Of a stretch of DNA of 64,000 nt, positions 40,245-54,485 are shown in pieces. The translations under genes and the position numbers were made by a program. How positions within the stretch are numbered: position 1 is the stretch's first letter; each line of letters opens with the position of its first letter. Origin of the DNA: Amia ocellicauda. Its lineage: Eukaryota; Chordata; Actinopteri; Amiiformes; Amiidae. The stretch is taken from assembly GCF_036373705.1 (NCBI RefSeq), contig NC_089851.1, positions 53,823,312 to 53,887,311 of the forward strand, read 5' to 3'. The notes below the pieces were generated by a model, which was not told where the DNA came from, searched no databases, and saw only the letters and a program-made list of their open reading frames with translations.

Positions 40245-43200
40245 GTGCAGAGGAGCCCAGAAGCCAAGCATCAAGAGAGAACAAACGAATGCTTCAGAGA
40301 ATGCAAAGCAGGGCCAAGCAGGCTCGTCTGGGAGTTGATCCCGGGACCTCTCGCACCCAAAGCGAGAATCATACCCCTAGACCAACGAGCCAAGTTATCT
40401 GACAGTGTCGCAGTTTCTGCTGGGCAAGCGCATAACTGCTTTGGGGCAGACCGGGAGACCTACGCTCACTGACTGATAGCATGGACTGTAGCGCTGACGT
40501 GTCTTTCCAGAATGGTAACGCCATCCCCAGTGAGACAGCACTGAGAGCATTGTTCAGCAGGCCCGCAAACAACTGAAAAGAATGCCTCTCCTTTGGTGCA
40601 GCTCAGGAGTACACGTTCAGCAAAGGTCTCCATAACAAGCCGGCAAACCACATTTCGTCCTCCTCCTCCTCAACAACACACTACATGTCCTCCACCTCCT
40701 CCTCAACAACAACAACAACAACAACAACGAACTTGTAAAAAACACATTTTCTTTAAAGAAAACAAAACACACAGATGACAGTCTGATTTCCCATCAGCTA
40801 TACGGGCAACAGTATCTGAGGTCGATAGCCCTCCCTTGTGCAGAGAAGCCCAGAAGCCAGCCTTCAAAAGCAAACGAACAAACACTTCGGTGACTGCAAA
40901 GTGGGGCCAAGTGGGCTCGTCCTGGAGTTGAACCCAGGGCCTCTCACACTCTCAGCAAGAATCATACCCCTAGACCAACGAGCCAAGTTAACGGAGGGTG
41001 TCGCAGTTTCTGCTGAGCAAGCGCGTAACTGCTTTGGGGCAGACCGGGAGACCTACGCTCACTGACTGATAGCATGGACTGTAGCGCTGAAGTGTCTTTC
41101 CAGAACGGTAACCGTATCCCCAGTGAGACAGCACTGAGAGCATGGTTCAGCAGGCCCGCAAACAACTGAAAAGAATGCCTCTCCTTTGGTGCAGCTCAGG
41201 AGTACACGTTCAGCAAAGGTCTCCATAACAAGCCGGCAAACCACATTTCGTCCTCCTCCTCCTCAACAACACACTACATGTCCTCCTCCTCCTCAACAAC
41301 AACAACGAACTTGTAAAATACACATTTTCTTTAAAGAAAACAAAACACACAGATGACAGTCTGATTTCCCATCAGCTTTACAGGCAACAGTATCTGAGGT
41401 CGATAGCCCTACCTTGTGCAGAGGAGCCCAGAAGCCAGCCTTCAAGAGCAAACGAACAAACACTTCGGTGACTGCAAAGTGGGGCCAAGTGGGCTCGTCC
41501 TGGAGTTGAACCCAGGGCCTCTCACACCCTCAGCAAGAATCATACCCCTAGACCAACGAGCCAAGTTAACGGAGGGTGTCGCAGTTTCTGCTGGGCAAGC
41601 GCGTAACTGCTTTGGGGCAGACCGGGAGACCTACGCTCACTGACTGATAGCATGGACTGTAGCGCTGACGTGTCTTTCCAGAATGGTAACGCCATCCCCA
41701 GTGAGACAGCACTGAGAGCATGGTTCAGCAGGCCCGCAAACAACTGAAAAGAATGCCTCTCCTTTGGTGCAGCTCAGGAGTACACGTTCAGCAAAGGTCT
41801 CCATAACAAGCCGGCAAACCACATTTCGTCCTCCTCCTCCTCAACAACACACTACATGTCCTCCACCTCCTCCTCAACAACAACAACAACAACAACAACG
41901 AACTTGTAAAAAACACATTTTCTTTAAAGAAAACAAAACACACAGATGACAGTCTGATTTCCCATCAGCTTTACAGGCAACAGTATCTGAGGTCGATAGC
42001 CCTCCCTTGTGCAGAGGAGCCCAGAAGCCAGCCTTCAAGAGCAAACGAACAATCACTTCGGTGACTGCAAAGTGAGGCCAAGTGGGCTCGTCCTGGAGTT
42101 GAACCCAGGGCCTCTCACACCCTCAGCAAGAATCATACCCCTAGACCAACGAGCCAAGTTAACGGAGGGTGTCGCAGTTTCTGCTGGGCAAGCGCGTAAC
42201 TGCTTTGGGGCAGACCGGGAGACCTACGCTCACTGACTGATAGCATGGACTGTAGCGCTGACGTGTCTTTCCAGAATGGTAACGCCATCCCCAGTGAGAC
42301 AGCACTGAGAGCATGGTTCAGCAGGCCCGCAAACAACTGAAAAGAATGCCTCTCCTTTGGTGCAGCTCAGGAGTACACGTTCAGCAAAGGTCTCCATAAC
42401 AAGCCGGCAAACCACATTTCGTCCTCCTCCTCCTCAACAACACACTACATGTCCTCCACCTCCTCCTCAACAACAACAACAACAACAACGAACTTGTAAA
42501 AAACACATTTTCTTTAAAGAAAACAAAACACACAGATGACAGTCTGATTTCCCATCAGCTTTACAGGCAACAGTATCTGAGGTCGATAGCCCTCCCTTGT
42601 GCAGAGGAGCCCAGAAGCCAGCCTTCAAGAGCAAACGAACAAACACTTCGGTGACTGCAAAGTGGGGCCAAGTGGGCTCGTCCTGGAGTTGAACCCAGGG
42701 CCTCTCACACCCTCAGCAAGAATCATACCCCTAGACCAACGAGCCAAGTTAACGGAGGGTGTCGCAGTTTCTGCTGGGCAAGCGCGTAACTGCTTTGGGG
42801 CAGACCGGGAGACCTACGCTCACTGACTGATAGCATGGACTGTAGCGCTGACGTGTCTTTCCAGAATGGTAACGCCATCCCCAGTGAGACAGCACTGAGA
42901 GCATGGTTCAGCAGGCCCGCAAACAACTGAAAAGAATGCCTCTCCTTTGGTGCAGCTCAGGAGTACACGTTCAGCAAAGGTCTCCATAACAAGCCGGCAA
43001 ACCACATTTCGTCCTCCTCCTCCTCAACAACACACTACATGTCCTCCACCTCCTCCTCAACAACAACAACAACAACAACAACGAACTTGTAAAAAACACA
43101 TTTTCTTTAAAGAAAACAAAACACACAGATGACAGCCCGATTTCCCATCAGCTATACGGGCAACAGTATCTGAGGTCGATAGCCCTCCCTTGTGCAGAGG

Positions 43201-46200
43201 AGCCCAGAAGCCAGCCTTCAAGAGCAAACGAACAAACACTTCGGTGACTGCAAAGTAGGGCCAAGTGGGCTCGTCCTGGAGTTGAACCCAGGGCCTCTCA
43301 CACCCTCAGCAAGAATCATACCCCTAGACCAACGAGCCAAGTTAACGGAGGGTGTCGCAGTTTCTGCTGGGCAAGCGCGTAACTGCTTTGGGGCAGACCG
43401 GGAGACCTACGCTCACTGACTGATAGCATGGACTGTAGCGCTGACGTGTCTTTCCAGAACGGTAACCGTATCCCCAGTGAGACAGCACTGAGAGCATGGT
43501 TCAGCAGGCCCGCAAACAACTGAAAAGAATGCCTCTCCTTTGGTGCAGCTCAGGAGTACACGTTCAGCAAAGGTCTCCATAACAAGCCGGCAAACCACAT
43601 TTCGTCCTCCTCCTCCTCAACAACACACTACATGTCCTCCTCCTCCTCAACAACAACAACGAACTTGTAAAATACACATTTTCTTTAAAGAAAACAAAAC
43701 ACACAGATGACAGTCTGATTTCCCATCAGCTACACAGCCAACAGTATCTGAGGTTGAAAGACCTCCCTGGTGCAGAGGAGCCCAGAAGCCAAGCATCAAG
43801 AGAGAACAAACGAATGCTTCAGAGAATGCAAAGCAGGGCCAAGCAGGCTCGTCTGGGAGTTGATCCCGGGACCTCTCGCACCCAAAGCGAGAATCATACC
43901 CCTAGACCAACGAGCCAAGTTATCTGACAGTGTCGCAGTTTCTGCTGGGCAAGCGCATAACTGCTTTGGGGCAGACCGGGAGACCTACGCTCACTGACTG
44001 ATAGCATGGACTGTAGCGCTGACGTGTCTTTCCAGAATGGTAACGCCATCCCCAGTGAGACAGCACTGAGAGCATTGTTCAGCAGGCCCGCAAACAACTG
44101 AAAAGAATGCCTCTCCTTTGGTGCAGCTCAGGAGTACACGTTCAGCAAAGGTCTCCATAACAAGCCGGCAAACCACATTTCGTCCTCCTCCTCCTCAACA
44201 ACACACTACATGTCCTCCACCTCCTCCTCAACAACAACAACAACAACAACAACGAACTTGTAAAAAACACATTTTCTTTAAAGAAAACAAAACACACAGA
44301 TGACAGTCTGATTTCCCATCAGCTATACGGGCAACAGTATCTGAGGTCGATAGCCCTCCCTTGTGCAGAGAAGCCCAGAAGCCAGCCTTCAAAAGCAAAC
44401 GAACAAACACTTCGGTGACTGCAAAGTGGGGCCAAGTGGGCTCGTCCTGGAGTTGAACCCAGGGCCTCTCACACTCTCAGCAAGAATCATACCCCTAGAC
44501 CAACGAGCCAAGTTAACGGAGGGTGTCGCAGTTTCTGCTGAGCAAGCGCGTAACTGCTTTGGGGCAGACCGGGAGACCTACGCTCACTGACTGATAGCAT
44601 GGACTGTAGCGCTGAAGTGTCTTTCCAGAACGGTAACCGTATCCCCAGTGAGACAGCACTGAGAGCATGGTTCAGCAGGCCCGCAAACAACTGAAAAGAA
44701 TGCCTCTCCTTTGGTGCAGCTCAGGAGTACACGTTCAGCAAAGGTCTCCATAACAAGCCGGCAAACCACATTTCGTCCTCCTCCTCCTCAACAACACACT
44801 ACATGTCCTCCTCCTCCTCAACAACAACAACGAACTTGTAAAATACACATTTTCTTTAAAGAAAACAAAACACACAGATGACAGTCTGATTTCCCATCAG
44901 CTTTACAGGCAACAGTATCTGAGGTCGATAGCCCTACCTTGTGCAGAGGAGCCCAGAAGCCAGCCTTCAAGAGCAAACGAACAAACACTTCGGTGACTGC
45001 AAAGTGGGGCCAAGTGGGCTCGTCCTGGAGTTGAACCCAGGGCCTCTCACACCCTCAGCAAGAATCATACCCCTAGACCAACGAGCCAAGTTAACGGAGG
45101 GTGTCGCAGTTTCTGCTGGGCAAGCGCGTAACTGCTTTGGGGCAGACCGGGAGACCTACGCTCACTGACTGATAGCATGGACTGTAGCGCTGACGTGTCT
45201 TTCCAGAATGGTAACGCCATCCCCAGTGAGACAGCACTGAGAGCATGGTTCAGCAGGCCCGCAAACAACTGAAAAGAATGCCTCTCCTTTGGTGCAGCTC
45301 AGGAGTACACGTTCAGCAAAGGTCTCCATAACAAGCCGGCAAACCACATTTCGTCCTCCTCCTCCTCAACAACACACTACATGTCCTCCACCTCCTCCTC
45401 AACAACAACAACAACAACAACAACGAACTTGTAAAAAACACATTTTCTTTAAAGAAAACAAAACACACAGATGACAGTCTGATTTCCCATCAGCTTTACA
45501 GGCAACAGTATCTGAGGTCGATAGCCCTCCCTTGTGCAGAGGAGCCCAGAAGCCAGCCTTCAAGAGCAAACGAACAATCACTTCGGTGACTGCAAAGTGA
45601 GGCCAAGTGGGCTCGTCCTGGAGTTGAACCCAGGGCCTCTCACACCCTCAGCAAGAATCATACCCCTAGACCAACGAGCCAAGTTAACGGAGGGTGTCGC
45701 AGTTTCTGCTGGGCAAGCGCGTAACTGCTTTGGGGCAGACCGGGAGACCTACGCTCACTGACTGATAGCATGGACTGTAGCGCTGACGTGTCTTTCCAGA
45801 ATGGTAACGCCATCCCCAGTGAGACAGCACTGAGAGCATGGTTCAGCAGGCCCGCAAACAACTGAAAAGAATGCCTCTCCTTTGGTGCAGCTCAGGAGTA
45901 CACGTTCAGCAAAGGTCTCCATAACAAGCCGGCAAACCACATTTCGTCCTCCTCCTCCTCAACAACACACTACATGTCCTCCACCTCCTCCTCAACAACA
46001 ACAACAACAACAACGAACTTGTAAAAAACACATTTTCTTTAAAGAAAACAAAACACACAGATGACAGTCTGATTTCCCATCAGCTTTACAGGCAACAGTA
46101 TCTGAGGTCGATAGCCCTCCCTTGTGCAGAGGAGCCCAGAAGCCAGCCTTCAAGAGCAAACGAACAAACACTTCGGTGACTGCAAAGTGGGGCCAAGTGG

Positions 46201-47294
46201 GCTCGTCCTGGAGTTGAACCCAGGGCCTCTCACACCCTCAGCAAGAATCATACCCCTAGACCAACGAGCCAAGTTAACGGAGGGTGTCGCAGTTTCTGCT
46301 GGGCAAGCGCGTAACTGCTTTGGGGCAGACCGGGAGACCTACGCTCACTGACTGATAGCATGGACTGTAGCGCTGACGTGTCTTTCCAGAATGGTAACGC
46401 CATCCCCAGTGAGACAGCACTGAGAGCATGGTTCAGCAGGCCCGCAAACAACTGAAAAGAATGCCTCTCCTTTGGTGCAGCTCAGGAGTACACGTTCAGC
46501 AAAGGTCTCCATAACAAGCCGGCAAACCACATTTCGTCCTCCTCCTCCTCAACAACACACTACATGTCCTCCACCTCCTCCTCAACAACAACAACAACAA
46601 CAACAACGAACTTGTAAAAAACACATTTTCTTTAAAGAAAACAAAACACACAGATGACAGCCCGATTTCCCATCAGCTATACGGGCAACAGTATCTGAGG
46701 TCGATAGCCCTCCCTTGTGCAGAGGAGCCCAGAAGCCAGCCTTCAAGAGCAAACGAACAAACACTTCGGTGACTGCAAAGTAGGGCCAAGTGGGCTCGTC
46801 CTGGAGTTGAACCCAGGGCCTCTCACACCCTCAGCAAGAATCATACCCCTAGACCAACGAGCCAAGTTAACGGAGGGTGTCGCAGTTTCTGCTGGGCAAG
46901 CGCGTAACTGCTTTGGGGCAGACCGGGAGACCTACGCTCACTGACTGATAGCATGGACTGTAGCGCTGACGTGTCTTTCCAGAACGGTAACCGTATCCCC
47001 AGTGAGACAGCACTGAGAGCATGGTTCAGCAGGCCCGCAAACAACTGAAAAGAATGCCTCTCCTTTGGTGCAGCTCAGGAGTACACGTTCAGCAAAGGTC
47101 TCCATAACAAGCCGGCAAACCACATTTCGTCCTCCTCCTCCTCAACAACACACTACATGTCCTCCTCCTCCTCAACAACAACAACGAACTTGTAAAATAC
47201 ACATTTTCTTTAAAGAAAACAAAACACACAGATGACAGTCTGATTTCCCATCAGCTACACAGCCAACAGTATCTGAGGTTGAAAGACCTCCCTG
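40245..47294. repeat. 3,525-bp six-unit higher-order repeat, copies 2 and 3 in tandem
   Basis: Units start at 40,245 and 43,770 with identical internal spacings (593, 578, 593, 590, 593, 578) and the same marker order as the block at 29,125. One private change (gtgtcacag near 39,832) lies just before copy 2. Confidence 0.82.
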
Positions 47295-50098
47295 GTGCAG
47301 AGGAGCCCAGAAGCCAAGCATCAAGAGAGAACAAACGAATGCTTCAGAGAATGCAAAGCAGGGCCAAGCAGGCTCGTCTGGGAGTTGATCCCGGGACCTC
47401 TCGCACCCAAAGCGAGAATCATACCCCTAGACCAACGAGCCAAGTTATCTGACAGTGTCGCAGTTTCTGCTGGGCAAGCGCATAACTGCTTTGGGGCAGA
47501 CCGGGAGACCTACGCTCACTGACTGATAGCATGGACTGTAGCGCTGACGTGTCTTTCCAGAATGGTAACGCCATCCCCAGTGAGACAGCACTGAGAGCAT
47601 TGTTCAGCAGGCCCGCAAACAACTGAAAAGAATGCCTCTCCTTTGGTGCAGCTCAGGAGTACACGTTCAGCAAAGGTCTCCATAACAAGCCGGCAAACCA
47701 CATTTCGTCCTCCTCCTCCTCAACAACACACTACATGTCCTCCTCCTCCTCCTCAACAACAACAACAACAACAACAACGAACTTGTAAAAAACACATTTT
47801 CTTTAAAGAAAACAAAACACACAGATGACAGCCCGATTTCCCATCAGCTATACGGGCAACAGTATCTGAGGTCGATAGCCCTCCCTTGTGCAGAGGAGCC
47901 CAGAAGCCAGCCTTCAAGAGCAAACGAACAAACACTTCGGTGACTGCAAAGTAGGGCCAAGTGGGCTCGTCCTGGAGTTGAACCCAGGGCCTCTCACACC
48001 CTCAGCAAGAATCATACCCCTAGACCAACGAGCCAAGTTAACGGAGGGTGTCGCAGTTTCTGCTGGGCAAGCGCGTAACTGCTTTGGGGCAGACCGGGAG
48101 ACCTACGCTCACTGACTGATAGCATGGACTGTAGCGCTGACGTGTCTTTCCAGAACGGTAACCGTATCCCCAGTGAGACAGCACTGAGAGCATGGTTCAG
48201 CAGGCCCGCAAACAACTGAAAAGAATGCCTCTCCTTTGGTGCAGCTCAGGAGTACACGTTCAGCAAAGGTCTCCATAACAAGCCGGCAAACCACATTTCG
48301 TCCTCCTCCTCCTCAACAACACACTACATGTCCTCCTCCTCCTCAACAACAACAACGAACTTGTAAAATACACATTTTCTTTAAAGAAAACAAAACACAC
48401 AGATGACAGTCTGATTTCCCATCAGCTACACAGCCAACAGTATCTGAGGTTGAAAGACCTCCCTGGTGCAGAGGAGCCCAGAAGCCAAGCATCAAGAGAG
48501 AACAAACGAATGCTTCAGAGAATGCAAAGCAGGGCCAAGCAGGCTCGTCTGGGAGTTGATCCCGGGACCTCTCGCACCCAAAGCGAGAATCATACCCCTA
48601 GACCAACGAGCCAAGTTATCTGACAGTGTCGCAGTTTCTGCTGGGCAAGCGCATAACTGCTTTGGGGCAGACCGGGAGACCTACGCTCACTGACTGATAG
48701 CATGGACTGTAGCGCTGACGTGTCTTTCCAGAATGGTAACGCCATCCCCAGTGAGACAGCACTGAGAGCATTGTTCAGCAGGCCCGCAAACAACTGAAAA
48801 GAATGCCTCTCCTTTGGTGCAGCTCAGGAGTACACGTTCAGCAAAGGTCTCCATAACAAGCCGGCAAACCACATTTCGTCCTCCTCCTCCTCAACAACAC
48901 ACTACATGTCCTCCTCCTCCTCCTCAACAACAACAACAACAACAACAACAACGAACTTGTAAAAAACACATTTTCTTTAAAGAAAACAAAACACACAGAT
49001 GACAGCCCGATTTCCCATCAGCTATACGGGCAACAGTATCTGAGGTCGATAGCCCTCCCTTGTGCAGAGGAGCCCAGAAGCCAGCCTTCAAGAGCAAACG
49101 AACAAACACTTCGGTGACTGCAAAGTAGGGCCAAGTGGGCTCGTCCTGGAGTTGAACCCAGGGCCTCTCACACCCTCAGCAAGAATCATACCCCTAGACC
49201 AACGAGCCAAGTTAACGGAGGGTGTCGCAGTTTCTGCTGGGCAAGCGCGTAACTGCTTTGGGGCAGACCGGGAGACCTACGCTCACTGACTGATAGCATG
49301 GACTGTAGCGCTGACGTGTCTTTCCAGAACGGTAACCGTATCCCCAGTGAGACAGCACTGAGAGCATGGTTCAGCAGGCCCGCAAACAACTGAAAAGAAT
49401 GCCTCTCCTTTGGTGCAGCTCAGGAGTACACGTTCAGCAAAGGTCTCCATAACAAGCCGGCAAACCACATTTCGTCCTCCTCCTCCTCAACAACACACTA
49501 CATGTCCTCCTCCTCCTCAACAACAACAACGAACTTGTAAAATACACATTTTCTTTAAAGAAAACAAAACACACAGATGACAATCTGATTTCCCATCAGC
49601 TACACAGCCAACAGTATCTGAGGTTGAAAGACCTCCCTGGTGCAGAGGAGCCCAGAAGCCAAGCATCAAGAGAGAACAAACGAATGCTTCAGAGAATGCA
49701 AAGCAGGGCCAAGCAGGCTCGTCTGGGAGTTGATCCCGGGACCTCTCGCACCCAAAGCGAGAACCATACCCCTAGACCAACGAGCCAAGTTATCTGACAG
49801 TGTCGCAGTTTCTGCTGGGCAAGCGCATAACTGCTTTGGGGCAGACCGGGAGACCTACGCTCACTGACTGATAGCATGGACTGTAGCGCTGACGTGTCTT
49901 TCCAGAATGGTAACGCCATCCCCAGTGAGACAGCACTGAGAGCATTGTTCAGCAGGCCCGCAAACAACTGAAAAGAATGCCTCTCCTTTGGTGCAGCTCA
50001 GGAGTACACGTTCAGCAAAGGTCTCCATAACAAGCCGGCAAACCACATTTCGTCCTCCTCCTCCTCAACAACACACTACATGTCCTCCTCCTCCTCCT

Positions 50099-50099
50099 C

Positions 50100-50170
<71 letters not shown>
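50099..50170. repeat. Expanded (CAA)24 microsatellite in an array unit
   Basis: 24 uninterrupted CAA triplets, where most class A units have 7-9 and most class B units about 3-4. It sits between the second TCC tract and the conserved cgaacttg. The expansion lengthens this dimer to 1,219 bp. Confidence 0.97.
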
Positions 50171-51895
50171 CGAACTTGTAAAAAACACATTTTCTTTAAA
50201 GAAAACAAAACACACAGATGACAGCCCGATTTCCCATCAGCTATACGGGCAACAGTATCTGAGGTCGATAGCCCTCCCTTGTGCAGAGGAGCCCAGAAGC
50301 CAGCCTTCAAGAGCAAACGAACAAACACTTCGGTGACTGCAAAGTAGGGCCAAGTGGGCTCGTCCTGGAGTTGAACCCAGGGCCTCTCACACCCTCAGCA
50401 AGAATCATACCCCTAGACCAACGAGCCAAGTTAACGGAGGGTGTCGCAGTTTCTGCTGGGCAAGCGCGTAACTGCTTTGGGGCAGACCGGGAGACCTACG
50501 CTCACTGACTGATAGCATGGACTGTAGCGCTGACGTGTCTTTCCAGAACGGTAACCGTATCCCCAGTGAGACAGCACTGAGAGCATGGTTCAGCAGGCCC
50601 GCAAACAACTGAAAAGAATGCCTCTCCTTTGGTGCAGCTCAGGAGTACACGTTCAGCAAAGGTCTCCATAACAAGCCGGCAAACCACATTTCGTCCTCCT
50701 CCTCCTCAACAACACACTACATGTCCTCCTCCTCCTCAACAACAACAACGAACTTGTAAAATACACATTTTCTTTAAAGAAAACAAAACACACAGATGAC
50801 AATCTGATTTCCCATCAGCTACACAGCCAACAGTATCTGAGGTTGAAAGACCTCCCTGGTGCAGAGGAGCCCAGAAGCCAAGCATCAAGAGAGAACAAAC
50901 GAATGCTTCAGAGAATGCAAAGCAGGGCCAAGCAGGCTCGTCTGGGAGTTGATCCCGGGACCTCTCGCACCCAAAGCGAGAATCATACCCCTAGACCAAC
51001 GAGCCAAGTTATCTGACAGTGTCGCAGTTTCTGCTGGGCAAGCGCATAACTGCTTTGGGGCAGACCGGGAGACCTACGCTCACTGACTGATAGCATGGAC
51101 TGTAGCGCTGACGTGTCTTTCCAGAATGGTAACGCCATCCCCAGTGAGACAGCACTGAGAGCATTGTTCAGCAGGCCCGCAAACAACTGAAAAGAATGCC
51201 TCTCCTTTGGTGCAGCTCAGGAGTACACGTTCAGCAAAGGTCTCCATAACAAGCCGGCAAACCACATTTCGTCCTCCTCCTCCTCAACAACACACTACAT
51301 GTCCTCCTCCTCCTCAACAACAACAACGAACTTGTAAAATACACATTTTCTTTAAAGAAAACAAAACACACAGATGACAGTCTGATTTCCCATCAGCTAC
51401 ACAGCCAACAGTATCTGAGGTTGAAAGACCTCCCTGGTGCAGAGGAGCCCAGAAGCCAAGCATCAAGAGAGAACAAACGAATGCTTCAGAGAATGCAAAG
51501 CAGGGCCAAGCAGGCTCGTCTGGGAGTTGATCCCGGGACCTCTCGCACCCAAAGCGAGAATCATACCCCTAGACCAACGAGCCAAGTTATCTGACAGTGT
51601 CGCAGTTTCTGCTGGGCAAGCGCATAACTGCTTTGGGGCAGACCGGGAGACCTACGCTCACTGACTGATAGCATGGACTGTAGCGCTGACGTGTCTTTCC
51701 AGAATGGTAACGCCATCCCCAGTGAGACAGCACTGAGAGCATTGTTCAGCAGGCCCGCAAACAACTGAAAAGAATGCCTCTCCTTTGGTGCAGCTCAGGA
51801 GTACACGTTCAGCAAAGGTCTCCATAACAAGCCGGCAAACCACATTTCGTCCTCCTCCTCCTCAACAACACACTACATGTCCTCCTCCTCCTCCT

Positions 51896-51896
51896 C

Positions 51897-51949
<53 letters not shown>
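51896..51949. repeat. Expanded (CAA)18 microsatellite in an array unit
   Basis: 18 CAA triplets at the same unit position as the 24-copy tract 1.8 kb to the left. The two expanded units are separated by two B' units in direct succession. Confidence 0.97.
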
Positions 51950-54485
51950 CGAACTTGTAAAAAACACATTTTCTTTAAAGAAAACAAAACACACAGATGA
52001 CAGCCCGATTTCCCATCAGCTATACGGGCAACAGTATCTGAGGTCGATAGCCCTCCCTTGTGCAGAGGAGCCCAGAAGCCAGCCTTCAAGAGCAAACGAA
52101 CAAACACTTCGGTGACTGCAAAGTAGGGCCAAGTGGGCTCGTCCTGGAGTTGAACCCAGGGCCTCTCACACCCTCAGCAAGAATCATACCCCTAGACCAA
52201 CGAGCCAAGTTAACGGAGGGTGTCGCAGTTTCTGCTGGGCAAGCGCGTAACTGCTTTGGGGCAGACCGGGAGACCTACGCTCACTGACTGATAGCATGGA
52301 CTGTAGCGCTGACGTGTCTTTCCAGAACGGTAACCGTATCCCCAGTGAGACAGCACTGAGAGCATGGTTCAGCAGGCCCGCAAACAACTGAAAAGAATGC
52401 CTCTCCTTTGGTGCAGCTCAGGAGTACACGTTCAGCAAAGGTCTCCATAACAAGCCGGCAAACCACATTTCGTCCTCCTCCTCCTCAACAACACACTACA
52501 TGTCCTCCTCCTCCTCAACAACAACAACGAACTTGTAAAATACACATTTTCTTTAAAGAAAACAAAACACACAGATGACAGTCTGATTTCCCATCAGCTA
52601 CACAGCCAACAGTATCTGAGGTTGAAAGACCTCCCTGGTGCAGAGGAGCCCAGAAGCCAAGCATCAAGAGAGAACAAACGAATGCTTCAGAGAATGCAAA
52701 GCAGGGCCAAGCAGGCTCGTCTGGGAGTTGATCCCGGGACCTCTCGCACCCAAAGCGAGAATCATACCCCTAGACCAACGAGCCAAGTTATCTGACAGTG
52801 TCGCAGTTTCTGCTGGGCAAGCGCATAACTGCTTTGGGGCAGACCGGGAGACCTACGCTCACTGACTGATAGCATGGACTGTAGCGCTGACGTGTCTTTC
52901 CAGAATGGTAACGCCATCCCCAGTGAGACAGCACTGAGAGCATTGTTCAGCAGGCCCGCAAACAACTGAAAAGAATGCCTCTCCTTTGGTGCAGCTCAGG
53001 AGTACACGTTCAGCAAAGGTCTACATAACAAGCCGGCAAACCACATTTCGTCCTCCTCCTCCTCAACAACACACTACATGTCCTCCTCCTCCTCCTCAAC
53101 AACAACAACAACAACAACAACAACAACGAACTTGTAAAAAACACATTTTCTTTAAAGAAAACAAAACACACAGATGACAGTCTGATTTCCCATCAGCTTT
53201 ACAGGCAACAGTATCTGAGGTCGATAGCCCTCCCTTGTGCAGAGGAGCCCAGAAGCCAGCCTTCAAGAGCAAACGAACAAACACTTCGGTGACTGCAAAG
53301 AGGGGCCAAGTGGGCTCGTCCTGGAGTTGAACCCAGGGCCTCTCACACCCTCAGCAAGAATCATAACCCTAGACCAACGAGCCTAGTTAACGGAGGGTGT
53401 CGCAGTTTCTGCTGGGCAAGCGCGTAACTGCTTTGGGGCAGACCGGGAGACCTACGCTCACTGACTGATAGCATGGACTGTAGCGCTGACGTGTCTTTCC
53501 AGAATGGTAACGCCATCCCCAGTGAGACAGCACTGAGAGCATGGTTCAGCAGGCCCGCAAACAACTGAAAAGAATGCCTCTCCTTTGGTGCAGCTCAGGA
53601 GTACACGTTCAGCAAAGGTCTCCATAACAAGCCGGCAAACCACATTTCGTCCTCCTCCTCCTCAACAACACACTACATGTCCTCCACCTCCTCCTCAACA
53701 ACAACAACAACAACAACAACAACGAACTTGTAAAAAACACATTCTCTTTAAAGAAAACAAAACACACAGATGACAGCCTGATTTCCCATCAGCTATACGG
53801 GCAACAGTATCTGAGGTCGATAGCCCTCCCTTGTGCAGAGGAGCCCAGAAGCCAGCCTTCAAGAGCAAACGAACAAACACTTCGGTGACTGCAAAGTGGG
53901 GCCAAGTGGGCTCGTCCTGGAGTTGAACCCAGGGCCTCTCACACCCTCAGCAAGAATCATACCCCTAGACCAACGAGCCTAGTTAACGGAGGGTGTTGCA
54001 GTTTCTGCTGGGCAAGCGCGTAACTGCTTTGGGGCAGACCGGGAGACCTACGCTCACTGACTGATAGCATGGACTGTAGCGCTGACGTGTCTTTCCAGAA
54101 TGGTAACGCCATCCCCAGTGAGACAGCACTGAGAGCATGGTTCAGCAGGCCCGCAAACAACTGAAAAGAATGCCTCTCCTTTGGTGCAGCTCAGGAGTAC
54201 ACGTTCAGCAAAGGTCTCCATAACAAGCCGGCAAACCACATTTCGTCCTCCTCCTCCTCAACAACACACTACATGTCCTCCTCCTCCTCAACAACAACAA
54301 CGAACTTGTAAAATACACATTTTCTTTAAAGAAAACAAAACACACAGATGACAGTCTGATTTCCCATCAGCTACACAGCCAACAGTATCTGAGGTTGAAA
54401 GACCTCCCTGGTGCAGAGGAGCCCAGAAGCCAAGCATCGAGAGAGAACAAACGAATGCTTCAGAGAATGCAAAGCGGGGCCAAGC

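Larger units (their letters stand above)
22743..52784 (-). pseudogene. Class B' tRNA-Pro(UGG)-derived bodies with altered box B (16 copies)
   Basis: Bodies of 72 nt have low ends at 22743, 26858, 29200, 32725, 33896, 35067, 36238, 37409, 40320, 43845, 47370, 48541, 49715, 50934, 51512 and 52713. They keep the UGG loop TTTGGGT and a paired anticodon stem. All share T54 changed to A (T-loop ATCAACT), which breaks both the T54-A58 contact and the box B consensus. They also share one T-stem C-A mismatch (CCGGG/CCCAG) and an altered discriminator. Sharing by all 16 means the change arose once and was amplified. The copy at 49715 has one further D-arm change; the unit of the copy at 36238 has a private change beside the tRNA. 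Probably non-functional or poorly transcribed. Confidence 0.8.
23336..53979 (-). pseudogene. Class A tRNA-Pro-like bodies, right half of array (38 copies)
   Basis: Same class A body, 72 nt each. Low ends lie at 23336, 23914, 24504, 25097, 25687, 26280, 27451, 28029, 28622, 29793, 30371, 30964, 31554, 32147, 33318, 34489, 35660, 36831, 37966, 38559, 39149, 39742, 40913, 41491, 42084, 42674, 43267, 44438, 45016, 45609, 46199, 46792, 47963, 49137, 50356, 52135, 53312 and 53908. The copies at 23336 and 53312 share a box A change (cataaccc for catacccc on the plus strand). Sub-lineages are marked by linked spacer changes, such as caatcacttcgg at 23879, 30929, 42049 and 45574. Confidence 0.8.
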
